DNA of 42,454 bases from Bacteroidales bacterium (GCA_012517575.1 JAAYUQ010000109.1:1-42454); one strand, 5' to 3'. Counted from the stretch's first letter, positions 8,157-16,858 are shown. Notes: a model not told the origin generated them from the letters alone. Made by a program: numbers and translations.

Positions 8157-9347
8157 TTATTCAATAACTTGCTTTTTAAAGTTTCTCTGAAACAAAAACA
8201 TTAAAACAGCCGAAATCAAAGCCGTAACTGTTCCAAAATAAAACGGAACATGCGAATTTACTTTATCATAGAGTATGCCGGCAATAAGGCTCGCTGGAAG
8301 TAAAGTGATACCTAATAATGCATTATACAAGCCCAAACCTGTTCCTTTTTTATTCTCATCAACAATATCCGAAACAAAAGCTTTCTGTATGCCATCGGTA
8401 GCTGCAGAATACACACCATACAAAGCAAAAAGAGCTGCAATGACCACCACATGATTGGAAGCGCCAAATCCGAAATAAACCAGTGCGTAAATAATATATC
8501 CAATGATCAGGATTTTTTCTTTTCCAACTCTATCAGATAAACTGCCTACGGGAATGGACAATAATACTGACACCACATTGGTAAGCAGATAGACAAGAGG
8601 AATAAAAGCAACTTTGATTCCTATTTCGTTGGCTTTCACCAGCAAAAGAGCATCGGTCGAATTGCCAAGCGTAAAAATAAATACTATGGCCAGAAAGAAA
8701 TAAAACTTTTTTGAGAAATCGCCAAAACGAAATTTTTTCAACAAACTCTCCTTGTTTTTCTTTGCCTCCGCTATACCGAAAATTATCACCAAAATTCCCA
8801 ACATGGAAGGGATACCGGCCAGCAGGAAAATTAATCTATAATTGTCTTTAAATGTCAACAATAAAATAAAAGCAATGAAAGGTCCTAATATTGCCCCACT
8901 GTTGTCCATGGCTTTTTGCAGTCCGAAACTTTTCCCTGTCTCTCCATTTTCTACCGAACCGGCTACAATACTGTCGCGTGGCGCTGTGCGAATGCCTTTT
9001 CCCACTCTTTCCACAAAACGAAGCACCAGCACCTGAACTGGAGAAATTACCAGCGAATATAAAGGAATAATAATTGCTGAAAGTCCATAGCCAATCAACA
9101 AAAATGGTTTGTTTTTGCCAATTTTGTCGCTCCAGAATCCGGTAAGCGTTTTAACAAGAGAAGCTGTGCTTTCTGCAACTCCTTCAATTAGGGACAAACT
9201 GGTTTTCGATGCTCCAATGGAAAGCAGAAACATGGGCATGACCGAATAGACCATCTTTACTGAAGTGTCAGTCAGGAAACTGGTTAATCCGGTAAAAAAA
9301 ATATTTCGAGGATAGCCAAAAATTCGTTTATTCTTTTTCTGATTCAT
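8157..9347 (-). CDS. MFS transporter
   Basis: This 396-residue protein has about twelve hydrophobic segments. The loop 2-3 signature is seen as GFWSDKIGKNKPFLL and again after the midpoint as GSLSDRVGKEKILIIGY. The RVGKGIRTAPRDSIVAGSV stretch is typical of a Bacteroidota and archaeal subgroup of major facilitator proteins with no assigned substrate. It should be a proton- or ion-coupled inner-membrane transporter, probably an exporter, but the cargo is not deducible. A TATCTTTG element lies about 50 bp upstream. The gene is divergent from the CDP-alcohol phosphatidyltransferase across a 341-bp gap. Confidence 0.88.
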   Translation of the reverse strand: MNQKKNKRIFGYPRNIFFTGLTSFLTDTSVKMVYSVMPMFLLSIGASKTSLSLIEGVAESTASLVKTLTGFWSDKIGKNKPFLLIGYGLSAIIIPLYSLVISPVQVLVLRFVERVGKGIRTAPRDSIVAGSVENGETGKSFGLQKAMDNSGAILGPFIAFILLLTFKDNYRLIFLLAGIPSMLGILVIIFGIAEAKKNKESLLKKFRFGDFSKKFYFFLAIVFIFTLGNSTDALLLVKANEIGIKVAFIPLVYLLTNVVSVLLSIPVGSLSDRVGKEKILIIGYIIYALVYFGFGASNHVVVIAALFALYGVYSAATDGIQKAFVSDIVDENKKGTGLGLYNALLGITLLPASLIAGILYDKVNSHVPFYFGTVTALISAVLMFLFQRNFKKQVIE

Positions 9348-9397
9348 TTTTTTAATTTTGTGATAGCAATAATTTATTAAATTTCAGGAAAGATATA

Positions 9398-9405
9398 CAA
9401 AGATA
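9398..9405 (-). promoter_or_regulatory. -7 promoter element (TATCTTTG) of the MFS gene
   Basis: A full TAnnTTTG match on the minus strand about 50 bp upstream of the MFS start codon. No clear -33 box is seen. Confidence 0.45.
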
Positions 9406-9592
9406 TAAATTTTCCATACGTTTTGTATTCATTTTTAAGTTGTCGGTTTTTAGCAATTTTTTCTCCAATTATCTAATTATAAATCAAGAATTTCTCTGAT
9501 TGTTGAGTTTTTAAAAGAATTTTGTTTTCTTTGTATTTTTAAAAATGTTTTCAAATTCGAGCGCAGGTGCATAGTTATTTTGAAAAAAATAG

Positions 9593-9600
9593 TAACTTTG
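9593..9600 (+). promoter_or_regulatory. -7 promoter element (TAACTTTG) of the CDP-alcohol phosphatidyltransferase gene
   Basis: TAACTTTG followed by CA matches the consensus well, about 90 bp before the ATG at 9689. No TTTG is found at the usual -33 spacing. Confidence 0.5.
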
Positions 9601-9688
9601 CATAATTAGAATAGAGGATAAATACTTTAGTTTTATTTACTAAATCTCAACATTTTCTTCGTAATCAATAATTTATATTTTTCTATTC

Positions 9689-10378
9689 ATGGATCAAGAA
9701 ACAAAGAAAGCAGAAAGTTTGATAGCTCAAGGAAGGGTTCGAACCAATATTCTTCATAATATTGAACAAAAATCAATTGCTTATTTGGTGCAAAAAATTC
9801 CGGCTTGGATGAGTTCCGATATGCTTACTGCGATAGGTTTTGTAGGGAGTATCATTGTATTTTTGTCATTTGTACTGGGTACTTTCATCAGTCGTTATTT
9901 TTTGTTGCTGGGTATTTTAGGATTTATGGTTAGTTGGTTTGGCGATTCACTGGACGGGAGGATAGCTTACTATCGAAATAAACCTCGTAAGTGGTACGGT
10001 TTTTCACTTGATATCACTGTTGATTGGCTGGGAATTATTTTAATGGGCGGTGGTTTTATCGTTTACGCTCCCTCTTATTGGAAAATCATTGGATTTCTGT
10101 TTGTGGTTCTTTATGGTTGGGAAATGATAACCGCTTTGCTCAGATATAAAGTTACAGAACAGTATTCCATCGATTCGGGAAGTTTTGGTCCTACAGAAGT
10201 CCGAATTCTCATTTCTTTCATGTTAATTCTTGAAGTAATCGTCAAAGATTCCATTTTATACACATCATCTTTTGCATGCTTGATCCTGTTGATTATGAAT
10301 TTTTTGGAAACAGGTAAAATATTAAAATTTGCAGATGAGCGAGATAAAAAAGAAAAAGAAGGGAAAATTTCTAAATAA
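9689..10378 (+). CDS. CDP-alcohol phosphatidyltransferase family protein (variant motif)
   Basis: This 229-residue inner-membrane protein has about six hydrophobic segments. The family signature D-G-x2-A-R-x8-G-x3-D-x3-D appears in altered form: DGRIAYY, then a gap one residue longer than usual, then GFSLDITVD. All acidic residues and the glycines are kept, but the arginine after the alanine is tyrosine. The family transfers a phospho-alcohol or phosphatidyl group using CDP-linked donors in phospholipid synthesis. The substrate here (inositol, glycerol phosphate or another alcohol) cannot be assigned. The GtrA gene follows directly and is probably cotranscribed. Confidence 0.82.
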   Translation: MDQETKKAESLIAQGRVRTNILHNIEQKSIAYLVQKIPAWMSSDMLTAIGFVGSIIVFLSFVLGTFISRYFLLLGILGFMVSWFGDSLDGRIAYYRNKPRKWYGFSLDITVDWLGIILMGGGFIVYAPSYWKIIGFLFVVLYGWEMITALLRYKVTEQYSIDSGSFGPTEVRILISFMLILEVIVKDSILYTSSFACLILLIMNFLETGKILKFADERDKKEKEGKISK

Positions 10379-10382
10379 CTTT

Positions 10383-10856
10383 ATGGAGAGACTTAAAACG
10401 TTTACCAAAGCTCAATTTTCCGCCATGACAGGTGGTGCTGTCGATTACATGGTGATGGTATTTTTTACTGAGTTTTTTCATATTCATTATACCATTTCTA
10501 TTGCCATTGGTGGAATTGTAGGAGCTGTGGTCAATTTTACATTGAATAAAAGTTGGACTTTCAAATCGAAAGAACTTCCCTATAAATCTACAGGAATGCA
10601 CCAATTGCTCAAGTTTGCTTTGGTGGTTACAAACAGCATTGTTTTAAAATCTTCTTCTACATATCTGATTACAACGATTTTAAATATCGATTATAAATTT
10701 AGCCGAATTATTACCGATTTAATTATCTCCATTGGATTTAATTATAACTTGCAAAAACATTGGGTATTCAGAAAAATAAGTATTCCCGAAAACAATATCG
10801 GTCTTACAGAAAATAAGTTGCCTGTCGCGGATAACGAATGTAAACTTCCCGATTAA
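10383..10856 (+). CDS. GtrA family membrane protein
   Basis: This is a protein of about 157 residues with four hydrophobic segments. Family features are FSAMTGGAVDYMVMVFF at the first segment, GAVVNFTLNKSWTF after the second, and FNYNLQKHWVFR at the end. GtrA proteins act in translocation or handling of polyprenyl-linked sugars in cell-surface glycan synthesis. I chose ATG 10383, four bases after the upstream stop, because family members start shortly before the first membrane segment. The in-frame ATGs at 10329 and 10335 would add a lysine-rich extension overlapping the upstream gene and remain possible. Confidence 0.85.
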   Translation: MERLKTFTKAQFSAMTGGAVDYMVMVFFTEFFHIHYTISIAIGGIVGAVVNFTLNKSWTFKSKELPYKSTGMHQLLKFALVVTNSIVLKSSSTYLITTILNIDYKFSRIITDLIISIGFNYNLQKHWVFRKISIPENNIGLTENKLPVADNECKLPD

Positions 10857-10890
10857 CAATCAAATCAATCAATTTCTTTCCTTATATTAC

Positions 10891-11190
10891 ATGAACAAGA
10901 TTGATGGCGAAAAAAAGATAGTACAACAAATGATTGGGTTGTACTGCAACAAGTGTCATCATACTTCTTCAGCTTTATGTCCTTCCTGCGCAAAGCTGTC
11001 GCAATATGCGGTGAACCGTTTGGAAAAATGTCCTTTTGGAGAAAGAAAAACTTCATGTTCGTCCTGCAAAATACATTGCTATGAACCGGAAATGAGAAAA
11101 CAAATCCGCACAGTAATGCGTTTTTCCGGACCTCGCATGCTTTTTTATCAACCAATGTTTTTTTTGAAACATTATTTGCTAAAAAAATAG
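10891..11190 (+). CDS. YgbA-like nitrous oxide-stimulated promoter family protein
   Basis: This 99-residue protein is cysteine-rich. Its order of motifs, LYCNKCHH, LCPSCAKLSQYAVNRLEKCP, CSSCKIHCY, and VMRFSGPRMLFYQP, matches the YgbA_NO family closely. The cysteine pairs probably bind a metal or iron-sulfur centre. In enterobacteria ygbA belongs to the NsrR regulon and is induced by nitric oxide; its biochemical function is not settled. It follows GtrA after 34 bp. A leftward terminator for the ompH-like gene overlaps its 3' end. Confidence 0.88.
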   Translation: MNKIDGEKKIVQQMIGLYCNKCHHTSSALCPSCAKLSQYAVNRLEKCPFGERKTSCSSCKIHCYEPEMRKQIRTVMRFSGPRMLFYQPMFFLKHYLLKK

Positions 11191-11217
11191 CCTTCAATGA
11201 ACAGGTCATCAAAGGCT
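11181..11217 (-). terminator. Rho-independent terminator of the bamA/ompH cluster
   Basis: On the minus strand a stem AGCCTT/AAGGCT is followed by A and seven T residues (11181-11187), about 30 bp after the ompH-like stop codon. It overlaps the last codons of the convergent YgbA gene. Confidence 0.55.
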
Positions 11218-11247
11218 TAAATGAAAAAACCGGAATAATTTTTTCAA

Positions 11248-11754
11248 TTACTTCAATCCTAATTTCTTTTTAACAAGAGCAGTAACATCGTTCGATTTCG
11301 GTGATTGATAAACGATTGATTGTGTACTTAAATCGAAAATATAAGTATAATTGTTTTCAGCTCCCACTTCATTAATTGCTTTTTTTACTTTGTCGATTAC
11401 GGGAGCAAACAATTCCTGCTGTTTTTTCTGTAAATCGCTGCTGGCAGTCTGATTGAAAGTATTAATGCGCTGTTCGATTTCAACAATTTCACTTTGGCGG
11501 GCCTGTTTAATGCTTTCGGGCATAGTGGCCTGTTTGTCCTGAAATTCTTTGATTTTTGCGTAATATTCTTCCCGCATTTTTACCAATTCATTTTCCCATT
11601 GTGTTTGCAAATCACTTAAAGTTTTTTCAATTTCTGCTCTTTCAGGCATTAAAGAAAGAATTTCTTGCGAATTGATATGTCCTAATTTAACTTCCTGACC
11701 CATTAAGCTGATAGGGAAGATACATAATAATAAAAAGGCAATTTTCTTAAACAT
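11248..11754 (-). CDS. OmpH/Skp-family periplasmic chaperone (second copy)
   Basis: A protein of about 168 residues. I place the start at ATG 11754, because MFKKIAFLLLCIFPISLMGQ is a clean signal peptide; the upstream extension to 11847 encodes nothing signal-like and overlaps the preceding gene. The mature part opens with VKLGHINSQEILSLMPE, the OmpH entry motif, then a long charged coiled coil (about residues 40-120) and a C-terminal TYIFDLSTQSIVYQSP. Skp-type chaperones hold unfolded outer-membrane proteins in the periplasm for delivery to BamA. It is the last gene of the leftward bamA cluster. Two promoter-like elements in the 58-bp gap could give extra transcription. Confidence 0.9.
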   Translation of the reverse strand: MFKKIAFLLLCIFPISLMGQEVKLGHINSQEILSLMPERAEIEKTLSDLQTQWENELVKMREEYYAKIKEFQDKQATMPESIKQARQSEIVEIEQRINTFNQTASSDLQKKQQELFAPVIDKVKKAINEVGAENNYTYIFDLSTQSIVYQSPKSNDVTALVKKKLGLK

Positions 11755-11780
11755 GACAATTTTTTTGAAGTTGATGAATA

Positions 11781-11807
11781 CAAATTTAAAAATAGAATGC
11801 AAATATA
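11781..11807 (-). promoter_or_regulatory. Two candidate -7 elements before the second ompH-like gene
   Basis: The minus strand has TATATTTG at 11800-11807 and TAAATTTG at 11781-11788, both full TAnnTTTG matches, 25-55 bp upstream of the chosen ATG at 11754. Their position supports that start and suggests an internal promoter. Confidence 0.4.
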
Positions 11808-11812
11808 TTAAA

Positions 11813-12328
11813 TTACTTTGAATAACCCAACTGTTTGAGCACCTCATCGCTAATGTCGATGCCCGGCGTTGTAAAAATCACACTCATGGCTGTACTTTTA
11901 TCAAAAACAAGTTCGAGATTTCGTTCTTTGCTGATGCTTTGAATGGCAGTGTAAACTTCATCCTGAATGGGTTTCATTAAACTTTCTCTTTTTTTGAAGA
12001 GCTCTCCTTCCGGGCCGAAGTATTTTCTTTTCAATTCTTGTGCTTCTTTTTCTTTGGCAACAATTTCTTCTTCTCGCTTTTTCTTCATGTCTTCCGACAT
12101 AAATACCAACTCGGTCTGATAATTTTTATACATGGTTTCGGCTTCCTTCTGAAGTGCTTCTACTTCCGATTGCCATTTTTTTGAAACCTGATTGATTTGT
12201 TCATTGGCTGTTTCGTAAGCCGGAATATTTTTGAGTATGTAACTCATGTCCACAGTAGCAAATTTCTGAGCAGTGGACAGCCATGTAAATACACTTAAAA
12301 AACAAAAGGTTACTATTAATTTTTTCAT
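11813..12328 (-). CDS. OmpH/Skp-family periplasmic chaperone (first copy)
   Basis: This 171-residue protein has a signal peptide (about residues 1-20, ending STA). Its mature start, KFATVDMSYILKNIPAYETA, is the OmpH motif. A highly charged helical region follows (about residues 45-130), including EEEIVAKEKEAQELKRKYFG, then a C-terminal head segment LELVFDKSTAMSVIFTTPG. It should be a periplasmic trimeric chaperone guiding outer-membrane proteins to the BAM complex. It lies 65 bp after bamA and 58 bp before a second, divergent copy, an arrangement common in Bacteroidota. Confidence 0.9.
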   Translation of the reverse strand: MKKLIVTFCFLSVFTWLSTAQKFATVDMSYILKNIPAYETANEQINQVSKKWQSEVEALQKEAETMYKNYQTELVFMSEDMKKKREEEIVAKEKEAQELKRKYFGPEGELFKKRESLMKPIQDEVYTAIQSISKERNLELVFDKSTAMSVIFTTPGIDISDEVLKQLGYSK

Positions 12329-12393
12329 AACTTAAAGATTTAATCTTAATGATTTTAATTTACAACAAATTCTTTGCCAGAAAATCGCAGGTT

Positions 12394-15048
12394 TTATAAT
12401 TCCTGTCCCAGAACAAAATGGAACTGACTACCGCTTGGTTTGGTTGCTCCGGTAACCGTATCGAAACCATAACCCCAGTCTATACCCATCATACCGAACA
12501 TGGGAAGGAATATGCGAACGCCGATACCTGCCGATCGCTTCAGGTTAAACGGATTGTAACCGTTGGGCCCGGAAATGCTGTTGAAACAGTTTCCTGCTTC
12601 TACAAAACTCAAGACGTAAATTGTAGCAGATTGTTCCAATGAAAGCGGATAACGCAGTTCCATTGTATATTTGTTGTAAAGATAACCTGCGGCAATTCCT
12701 GTTTTGGTATCGTAAGGAGTCAATGAACCATTTTCGTAACCACGCATGGCTACATATTCTGTTCCATAACTGGTGTAAGAAGACATTCCGTCGCCACCCA
12801 TGTAAAAAGTTTCAAAAGGAGAACGGGCATTTTTATCGAAATAACCCAAATAGGAGAATTGAGCCCTTGCCATCAACACCAGCTTATTGTTGGGAGTCAA
12901 AGGTGTAAAGGTTTTTCCGGTAAATGTCCATTTGTGATATTCAATAAACTTGTATCTTTCTTCATCTGTCATGGTTTGAGAATAATCTTTTCCACTTAAA
13001 ACGGAATAGGGCGGTGTGATTTTTAATCCAAGAGAAAACAGTGAACCGGTTCTTGTGAAAATTGGGTTGTCAATAGAAGATCGGCTCAGAACGAGATTCA
13101 GGCTCAAGTTGTTAAAAGTTCCTGCCGTCATGGGGAAATATCCGGCATACCAATTGTTGAGCATAAATCGCTGATAGGAAAGTTCAGCATAGAATTGGAA
13201 ATAATCATCAGGCCAATTCAATCTTTTTCCGTATCCAAGCGAAGCTCCAATTGTTCTCATGTATCGGTCGGGGTCAACTTCCGTCTGATAATAATCAGAC
13301 CCGTTTCCGTAATAATCATTGTAGTAACTCCCGTAATAGCCGCCATAATACATACTCGAAAGATTGTTTATGTAGTTTAAATAGCGGTTGCTTATGGCTG
13401 ATTGCGTAGAATAATAAACCGATGCCGATAACGAGTTGGGACGTTTTCCTCCTAACCAAGGTTCAAGAAACGATACACTGAAAGAACTGTAGGACTGTCC
13501 ATTGGTACGTGCATTTAATGAGAAAGTTTGTCCTTCTCCCTGTGGTACAATGCGATAAGTTTTAGGATTGAACAGGTTTTGAATAGCAAAATTGCTGAAT
13601 TTCAAGCCAATACTTCCAACAACTCCTGTAGCTCCCCAACCGGCAGAAAATTCGATCTGATCGCTTCCTTTGCTTTCGAGTGCATAATTTATATCTACCG
13701 TACCGTTTTCGGGGTCGGGCTGTATATCGATGGCATTATTCATTTTTTCCTGGTCAAAATGTCCCATTTGAGCCAGTTCACGTAATGAACGCATGATGTC
13801 TTCCTGACTGTACAATTGCCCGGGTTTGGTTCGCAACTCTCTTCTTACCACATGTTCGTAAACGCGGGTATTTCCTTTTATTCCAATCTCATTAATGGTA
13901 GCCTGTTTGCCTTCATAAATTCTGATTTCAAAATCGATGGAATCATTTTCTACCAATACTTCAACCGGTTCGATTTGAAAGAACAGATAGCCATGATCAC
14001 GATAGAGTTTGCTGATGGCATCGTTTTCATTGGTTTCCAACCGTTCCATTAGGTATTTATAATTGTAAACATCACCCTTTCTTATTTTCAGCTGTTCGTT
14101 CAAAAATTCGTATGGATAAACAGTGTTGCCTATCCAGCTTATATTTCTGAAATAGTATTTTTTCCCCTCATCCACCTTGATGTAAACATCTACACTTTTT
14201 GCATCGAATGGCACAATACTATCCGATACGATGTAGGCATCACGGTATCCAATTTCATTGTATTTGTCAATTAACGCTTTCTTGTCTTTTTCATATTCTT
14301 CCTTTACAAATTTTTTCGTACGGAAAAGATTGCGCAGATTGTTTTCGTTGGTTTTTTTCATTACTTTGTCAATTTGCGCAAGTGTTAACGCTTGATTCCC
14401 TGTAATATAAATTTTGTGAACTTTGGTTTTTAGTTTTTTATCAACGTCAATATCAACAATCACATGTCCGGGTTTTTCGGGATCATTTTTTTGATACACT
14501 TTTACATCCGTATTCAAAAACCCTTTTTCTTCCATGAATTTTTTGATGATGGTAATGATTCGGTCGGTAATGTTGGGTGTGATTTGATTTTCGGGAGCCA
14601 AATTCAGTCTCTTTTCCAAATCTTCTATTTCTCCCTTTTTCAATCCATTGTAATTGATTTTTGAAATGCGCGGTCTTTCTTTTAATGCTATATTCAACCA
14701 TACTTTGCCATCCTGAATTTTGGTTGCATAAATTTTAACGTCGGCGAAAAGTCCCTGTTTCCAAAATCTTTTCACCGCATCGGTAATTTCTTGACCCGGT
14801 ATGCTGATAACCTGACCTACTGAAAGTCCTGAAAATCCTATCAGAACAAAATCTTCGTAATTATCTGCTCCGGTTACGGTAATGCCGGCAATTTCATATT
14901 TTGGATTGACATTGGCGTATTCAATAACCGGAATTTGAGTGGAATCATTGGCAACAGATGTTATGGAATCGCTACCTGAATTTTGTGAAAAAGCGAATGA
15001 ATTTTGAATAAAAAATAAGATAAGTACGAAATATAATTTGTTTTTCAT
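12394..15048 (-). CDS. bamA: Outer membrane protein assembly factor BamA
   Basis: This 884-residue protein has a signal peptide (about 1-21) and five POTRA domains: about 50-125, 126-206, 207-296, 297-380 and 384-458. A 16-strand Omp85 barrel follows from about 464 to the end. The barrel lock motif is RGY at 769-771 (RGF/RGY in the family). BamA inserts beta-barrel proteins into the outer membrane. Barrel residues 566-587 form a loop in which ten of 22 residues are tyrosine, mostly in YY pairs separated by Gly, Ser, Asn or Asp; I have not seen this as a standard family feature. The protein ends in GQEL rather than an aromatic residue. It is flanked by uppS and two ompH-like genes. Confidence 0.96.
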   Translation of the reverse strand: MKNKLYFVLILFFIQNSFAFSQNSGSDSITSVANDSTQIPVIEYANVNPKYEIAGITVTGADNYEDFVLIGFSGLSVGQVISIPGQEITDAVKRFWKQGLFADVKIYATKIQDGKVWLNIALKERPRISKINYNGLKKGEIEDLEKRLNLAPENQITPNITDRIITIIKKFMEEKGFLNTDVKVYQKNDPEKPGHVIVDIDVDKKLKTKVHKIYITGNQALTLAQIDKVMKKTNENNLRNLFRTKKFVKEEYEKDKKALIDKYNEIGYRDAYIVSDSIVPFDAKSVDVYIKVDEGKKYYFRNISWIGNTVYPYEFLNEQLKIRKGDVYNYKYLMERLETNENDAISKLYRDHGYLFFQIEPVEVLVENDSIDFEIRIYEGKQATINEIGIKGNTRVYEHVVRRELRTKPGQLYSQEDIMRSLRELAQMGHFDQEKMNNAIDIQPDPENGTVDINYALESKGSDQIEFSAGWGATGVVGSIGLKFSNFAIQNLFNPKTYRIVPQGEGQTFSLNARTNGQSYSSFSVSFLEPWLGGKRPNSLSASVYYSTQSAISNRYLNYINNLSSMYYGGYYGSYYNDYYGNGSDYYQTEVDPDRYMRTIGASLGYGKRLNWPDDYFQFYAELSYQRFMLNNWYAGYFPMTAGTFNNLSLNLVLSRSSIDNPIFTRTGSLFSLGLKITPPYSVLSGKDYSQTMTDEERYKFIEYHKWTFTGKTFTPLTPNNKLVLMARAQFSYLGYFDKNARSPFETFYMGGDGMSSYTSYGTEYVAMRGYENGSLTPYDTKTGIAAGYLYNKYTMELRYPLSLEQSATIYVLSFVEAGNCFNSISGPNGYNPFNLKRSAGIGVRIFLPMFGMMGIDWGYGFDTVTGATKPSGSQFHFVLGQEL

Positions 15049-15089
15049 AAAGAGTGTAATGTATCAATAGAATTCAAAAATCAATGATT

Positions 15090-15809
15090 TTATTTTCCAA
15101 ATCGGCGTTCGCGTTGCTGAAATTCGTATATGGCTTCATAAAAAGCTTCCTGATCAAATTCAGGCCAGTATGTTGATGTGAAATACAACTCGGTATAAGC
15201 CAATTGCCACAGTAAAAAATTACTGATTCTGATTTCTCCACCGGTTCTTATCATTAAGTCGGGATCAGGAATATCAGCAGTAGTTAAGTATCTTGAAATC
15301 AATGTATCTGATATGTCGTCGGAAGTCAGTTTCCCGTTTTGTACATCGTCGACAATATTTTTTACAGCTTTCGTAATTTCCCATCGTGACGAATAACTTA
15401 AGGCAAGGATAAGATTGAGTTTGTTGTTGTTGGCTGTTTTTTCTTTACATGCTTCAAGTTTTTTTGTTACTTCCGAAGGCAAACGGGATATATCGCCGAT
15501 GGTAGTTAAACGAATATTGTTTTTTTCCAAATCTTCAATTTCTCTGTCGATAGTAAGAACCAGCAATTCCATAAGCGCTTTCACTTCATCACTGGGTCTG
15601 TCCCAATTTTCAGTAGAAAAAGTATAGAGGGTTAAATATTCAATACCCAATTCAGTTGCCGCCTCTGTAATTTTTCGCACAGAAGTTACACCTTTCTGAT
15701 GTCCGTAAATGCGGTCATAACCCCTTTCTTTTGCCCATCTGCCGTTCCCGTCCATGATTATGGCTACGTGTTTTGGCAGTCGGGAAGTATCAATTTTTTC
15801 TTTAAACAT
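15090..15809 (-). CDS. uppS: Isoprenyl transferase (undecaprenyl diphosphate synthase)
   Basis: This 239-residue protein is of typical length for cis-prenyltransferases. The catalytic motif [14 protein letters not shown] places the Mg-binding aspartate at D20. Other conserved blocks are [48 protein letters not shown] and [12 protein letters not shown]. It condenses isopentenyl diphosphate units onto farnesyl diphosphate to make the C55 lipid carrier for peptidoglycan and surface glycans, at the inner face of the membrane. It starts 12 bp after the DUF6089 gene and precedes bamA by 41 bp, so an operon is likely. Confidence 0.95.
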   Translation of the reverse strand: MFKEKIDTSRLPKHVAIIMDGNGRWAKERGYDRIYGHQKGVTSVRKITEAATELGIEYLTLYTFSTENWDRPSDEVKALMELLVLTIDREIEDLEKNNIRLTTIGDISRLPSEVTKKLEACKEKTANNNKLNLILALSYSSRWEITKAVKNIVDDVQNGKLTSDDISDTLISRYLTTADIPDPDLMIRTGGEIRISNFLLWQLAYTELYFTSTYWPEFDQEAFYEAIYEFQQRERRFGK

Positions 15810-15821
15810 ACTGTTTTAATT

Positions 15822-16502
15822 TTACCATTTCGACTTGCAATCACAAGGTTTTTTCAAAAAATCGAAAGTGATTCCCAATGTAATGGTCGAAAAAAAATCT
15901 TTGTTGAACGGATTGGAACCATTCAAACCATGTGGATTGTTCAGTTCGTTAACTCCTTCCAAGTCATCACTGTCTATCCAGCGCATGTTCCACTGTAAAT
16001 TAACATTGAAACGGGAACTGACCTTATACTTAAATCCCACACCAAAAGGAATGCTCAAAGCTGTTACCGTTTTACTGCTGTCGTTGGGATAAATCATTGT
16101 TCCCAGACCGGCAAAAACATAAGTCGAATACCTTTTGCTGTTGCGGTTATTCGGCTTCTGCATCAAATCAAAGAAATTAAATTCCCCACAAATATCAAAT
16201 GCATTCAGTGAATTGCTGAAATTTACCGTTTCATCTGTTGCGTTGATGTATCTTCCTTCTGCAACCCCGTGATTCCATTCGGTGCGTAATGCTGTTCGCG
16301 GATTGAAGCGATAACGAAATGTTGCGCCATAAACTGTTGTAGGATTTTTAAAAGGCTGTCCGTTGGCATCACCCAAATAAAAACCATTTCCGGCGGCTAC
16401 TCCAATTTCTGCTAAATATTTGTCCTGGGCTTTTATACCGGGAACAAAAAAAATAAGTAAAAATACCAACACGTTACGTTCTAATGACTTGTTAAACATC
16501 AT
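15822..16502 (-). CDS. DUF6089 family outer-membrane beta-barrel protein
   Basis: This 226-residue protein has a signal peptide (about residues 8-26, ending GIKAQ). Alternating hydrophobic beta strands follow, such as YLAEIGVAAGNGFYLGDANG, YGATFRYRFNPRTALRTEW, YVFAGLGTMIYP and TITLGITFDFL, and it ends in a Cys-containing KKPCDCKSKW tail. This is the outer-membrane-protein-like DUF6089 family that commonly sits just before uppS and bamA in Bacteroidota. Function is unknown; the position hints at envelope assembly. It leads the leftward cluster with a candidate TATTTTTG element about 90 bp upstream. ATG 16502 and the in-frame ATG 16499 are both possible starts. Confidence 0.82.
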   Translation of the reverse strand: MMFNKSLERNVLVFLLIFFVPGIKAQDKYLAEIGVAAGNGFYLGDANGQPFKNPTTVYGATFRYRFNPRTALRTEWNHGVAEGRYINATDETVNFSNSLNAFDICGEFNFFDLMQKPNNRNSKRYSTYVFAGLGTMIYPNDSSKTVTALSIPFGVGFKYKVSSRFNVNLQWNMRWIDSDDLEGVNELNNPHGLNGSNPFNKDFFSTITLGITFDFLKKPCDCKSKW

Positions 16503-16591
16503 ATTGAAATGCTATAAATAAGTGCGTTATACAATTAAATAATAACGTGTTTTTTTCTTATAAATTTTCCGATTCAGCAGAAATGCAGCCA

Positions 16592-16599
16592 CAAAAATA
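16592..16599 (-). promoter_or_regulatory. Candidate -7 element (TATTTTTG) for the DUF6089-uppS-bamA cluster
   Basis: A full TAnnTTTG match on the minus strand, about 90 bp upstream of the DUF6089 start. No clear -33 box. Confidence 0.35.
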
Positions 16600-16820
16600 A
16601 TGATAATCTTTCAATTTAGTTGAATTGGCTGGAAGGAGGCTGATTTATTTAACAAAAAATTGCAAATTGGCACACTATTAAATGCTTACGAAACTTTTAA
16701 AAAATAAACGAAAAAGCCGGTAAGTTGAAATGATTATTTCAGGCAGCCCATTCTTAGTAAGAGATGCTAAAATTATGCAGCACAGAAAAACAATTTACTT
16801 GGATTATTCAATTTTATCAT

Positions 16821-16858
16821 TAATTTTGCAAATAAATTATCAAGAAAACTTACATTTG
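16821..16858 (+). promoter_or_regulatory. Candidate promoter(s) of the PPi-PFK gene
   Basis: TAATTTTG lies at 16821-16828 and TACATTTG at 16851-16858. For the second, the TTTG of the first (16825-16828) sits 22 bp upstream and could serve as a -33 box. Either would give a short leader before ATG 16888. Confidence 0.4.

Larger units (their letters stand above)
9348..9688. other. Divergent intergenic promoter region
   Basis: This 341-bp AT-rich gap holds a leftward TATCTTTG (9398-9405) for the MFS gene and a rightward TAACTTTG (9593-9600) for the phosphatidyltransferase gene. No other structure was recognised. Confidence 0.6.

Noticed and set aside
10865-11212. 115-codon minus-strand frame opposite the YgbA gene
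   Set aside because: It is antisense to a clearly recognised cysteine-rich protein and has no family features.
11755-11847. Upstream extension of the second ompH-like gene to 11847
   Set aside because: The signal peptide begins at ATG 11754, and the extension overlaps the first copy and the promoter elements.
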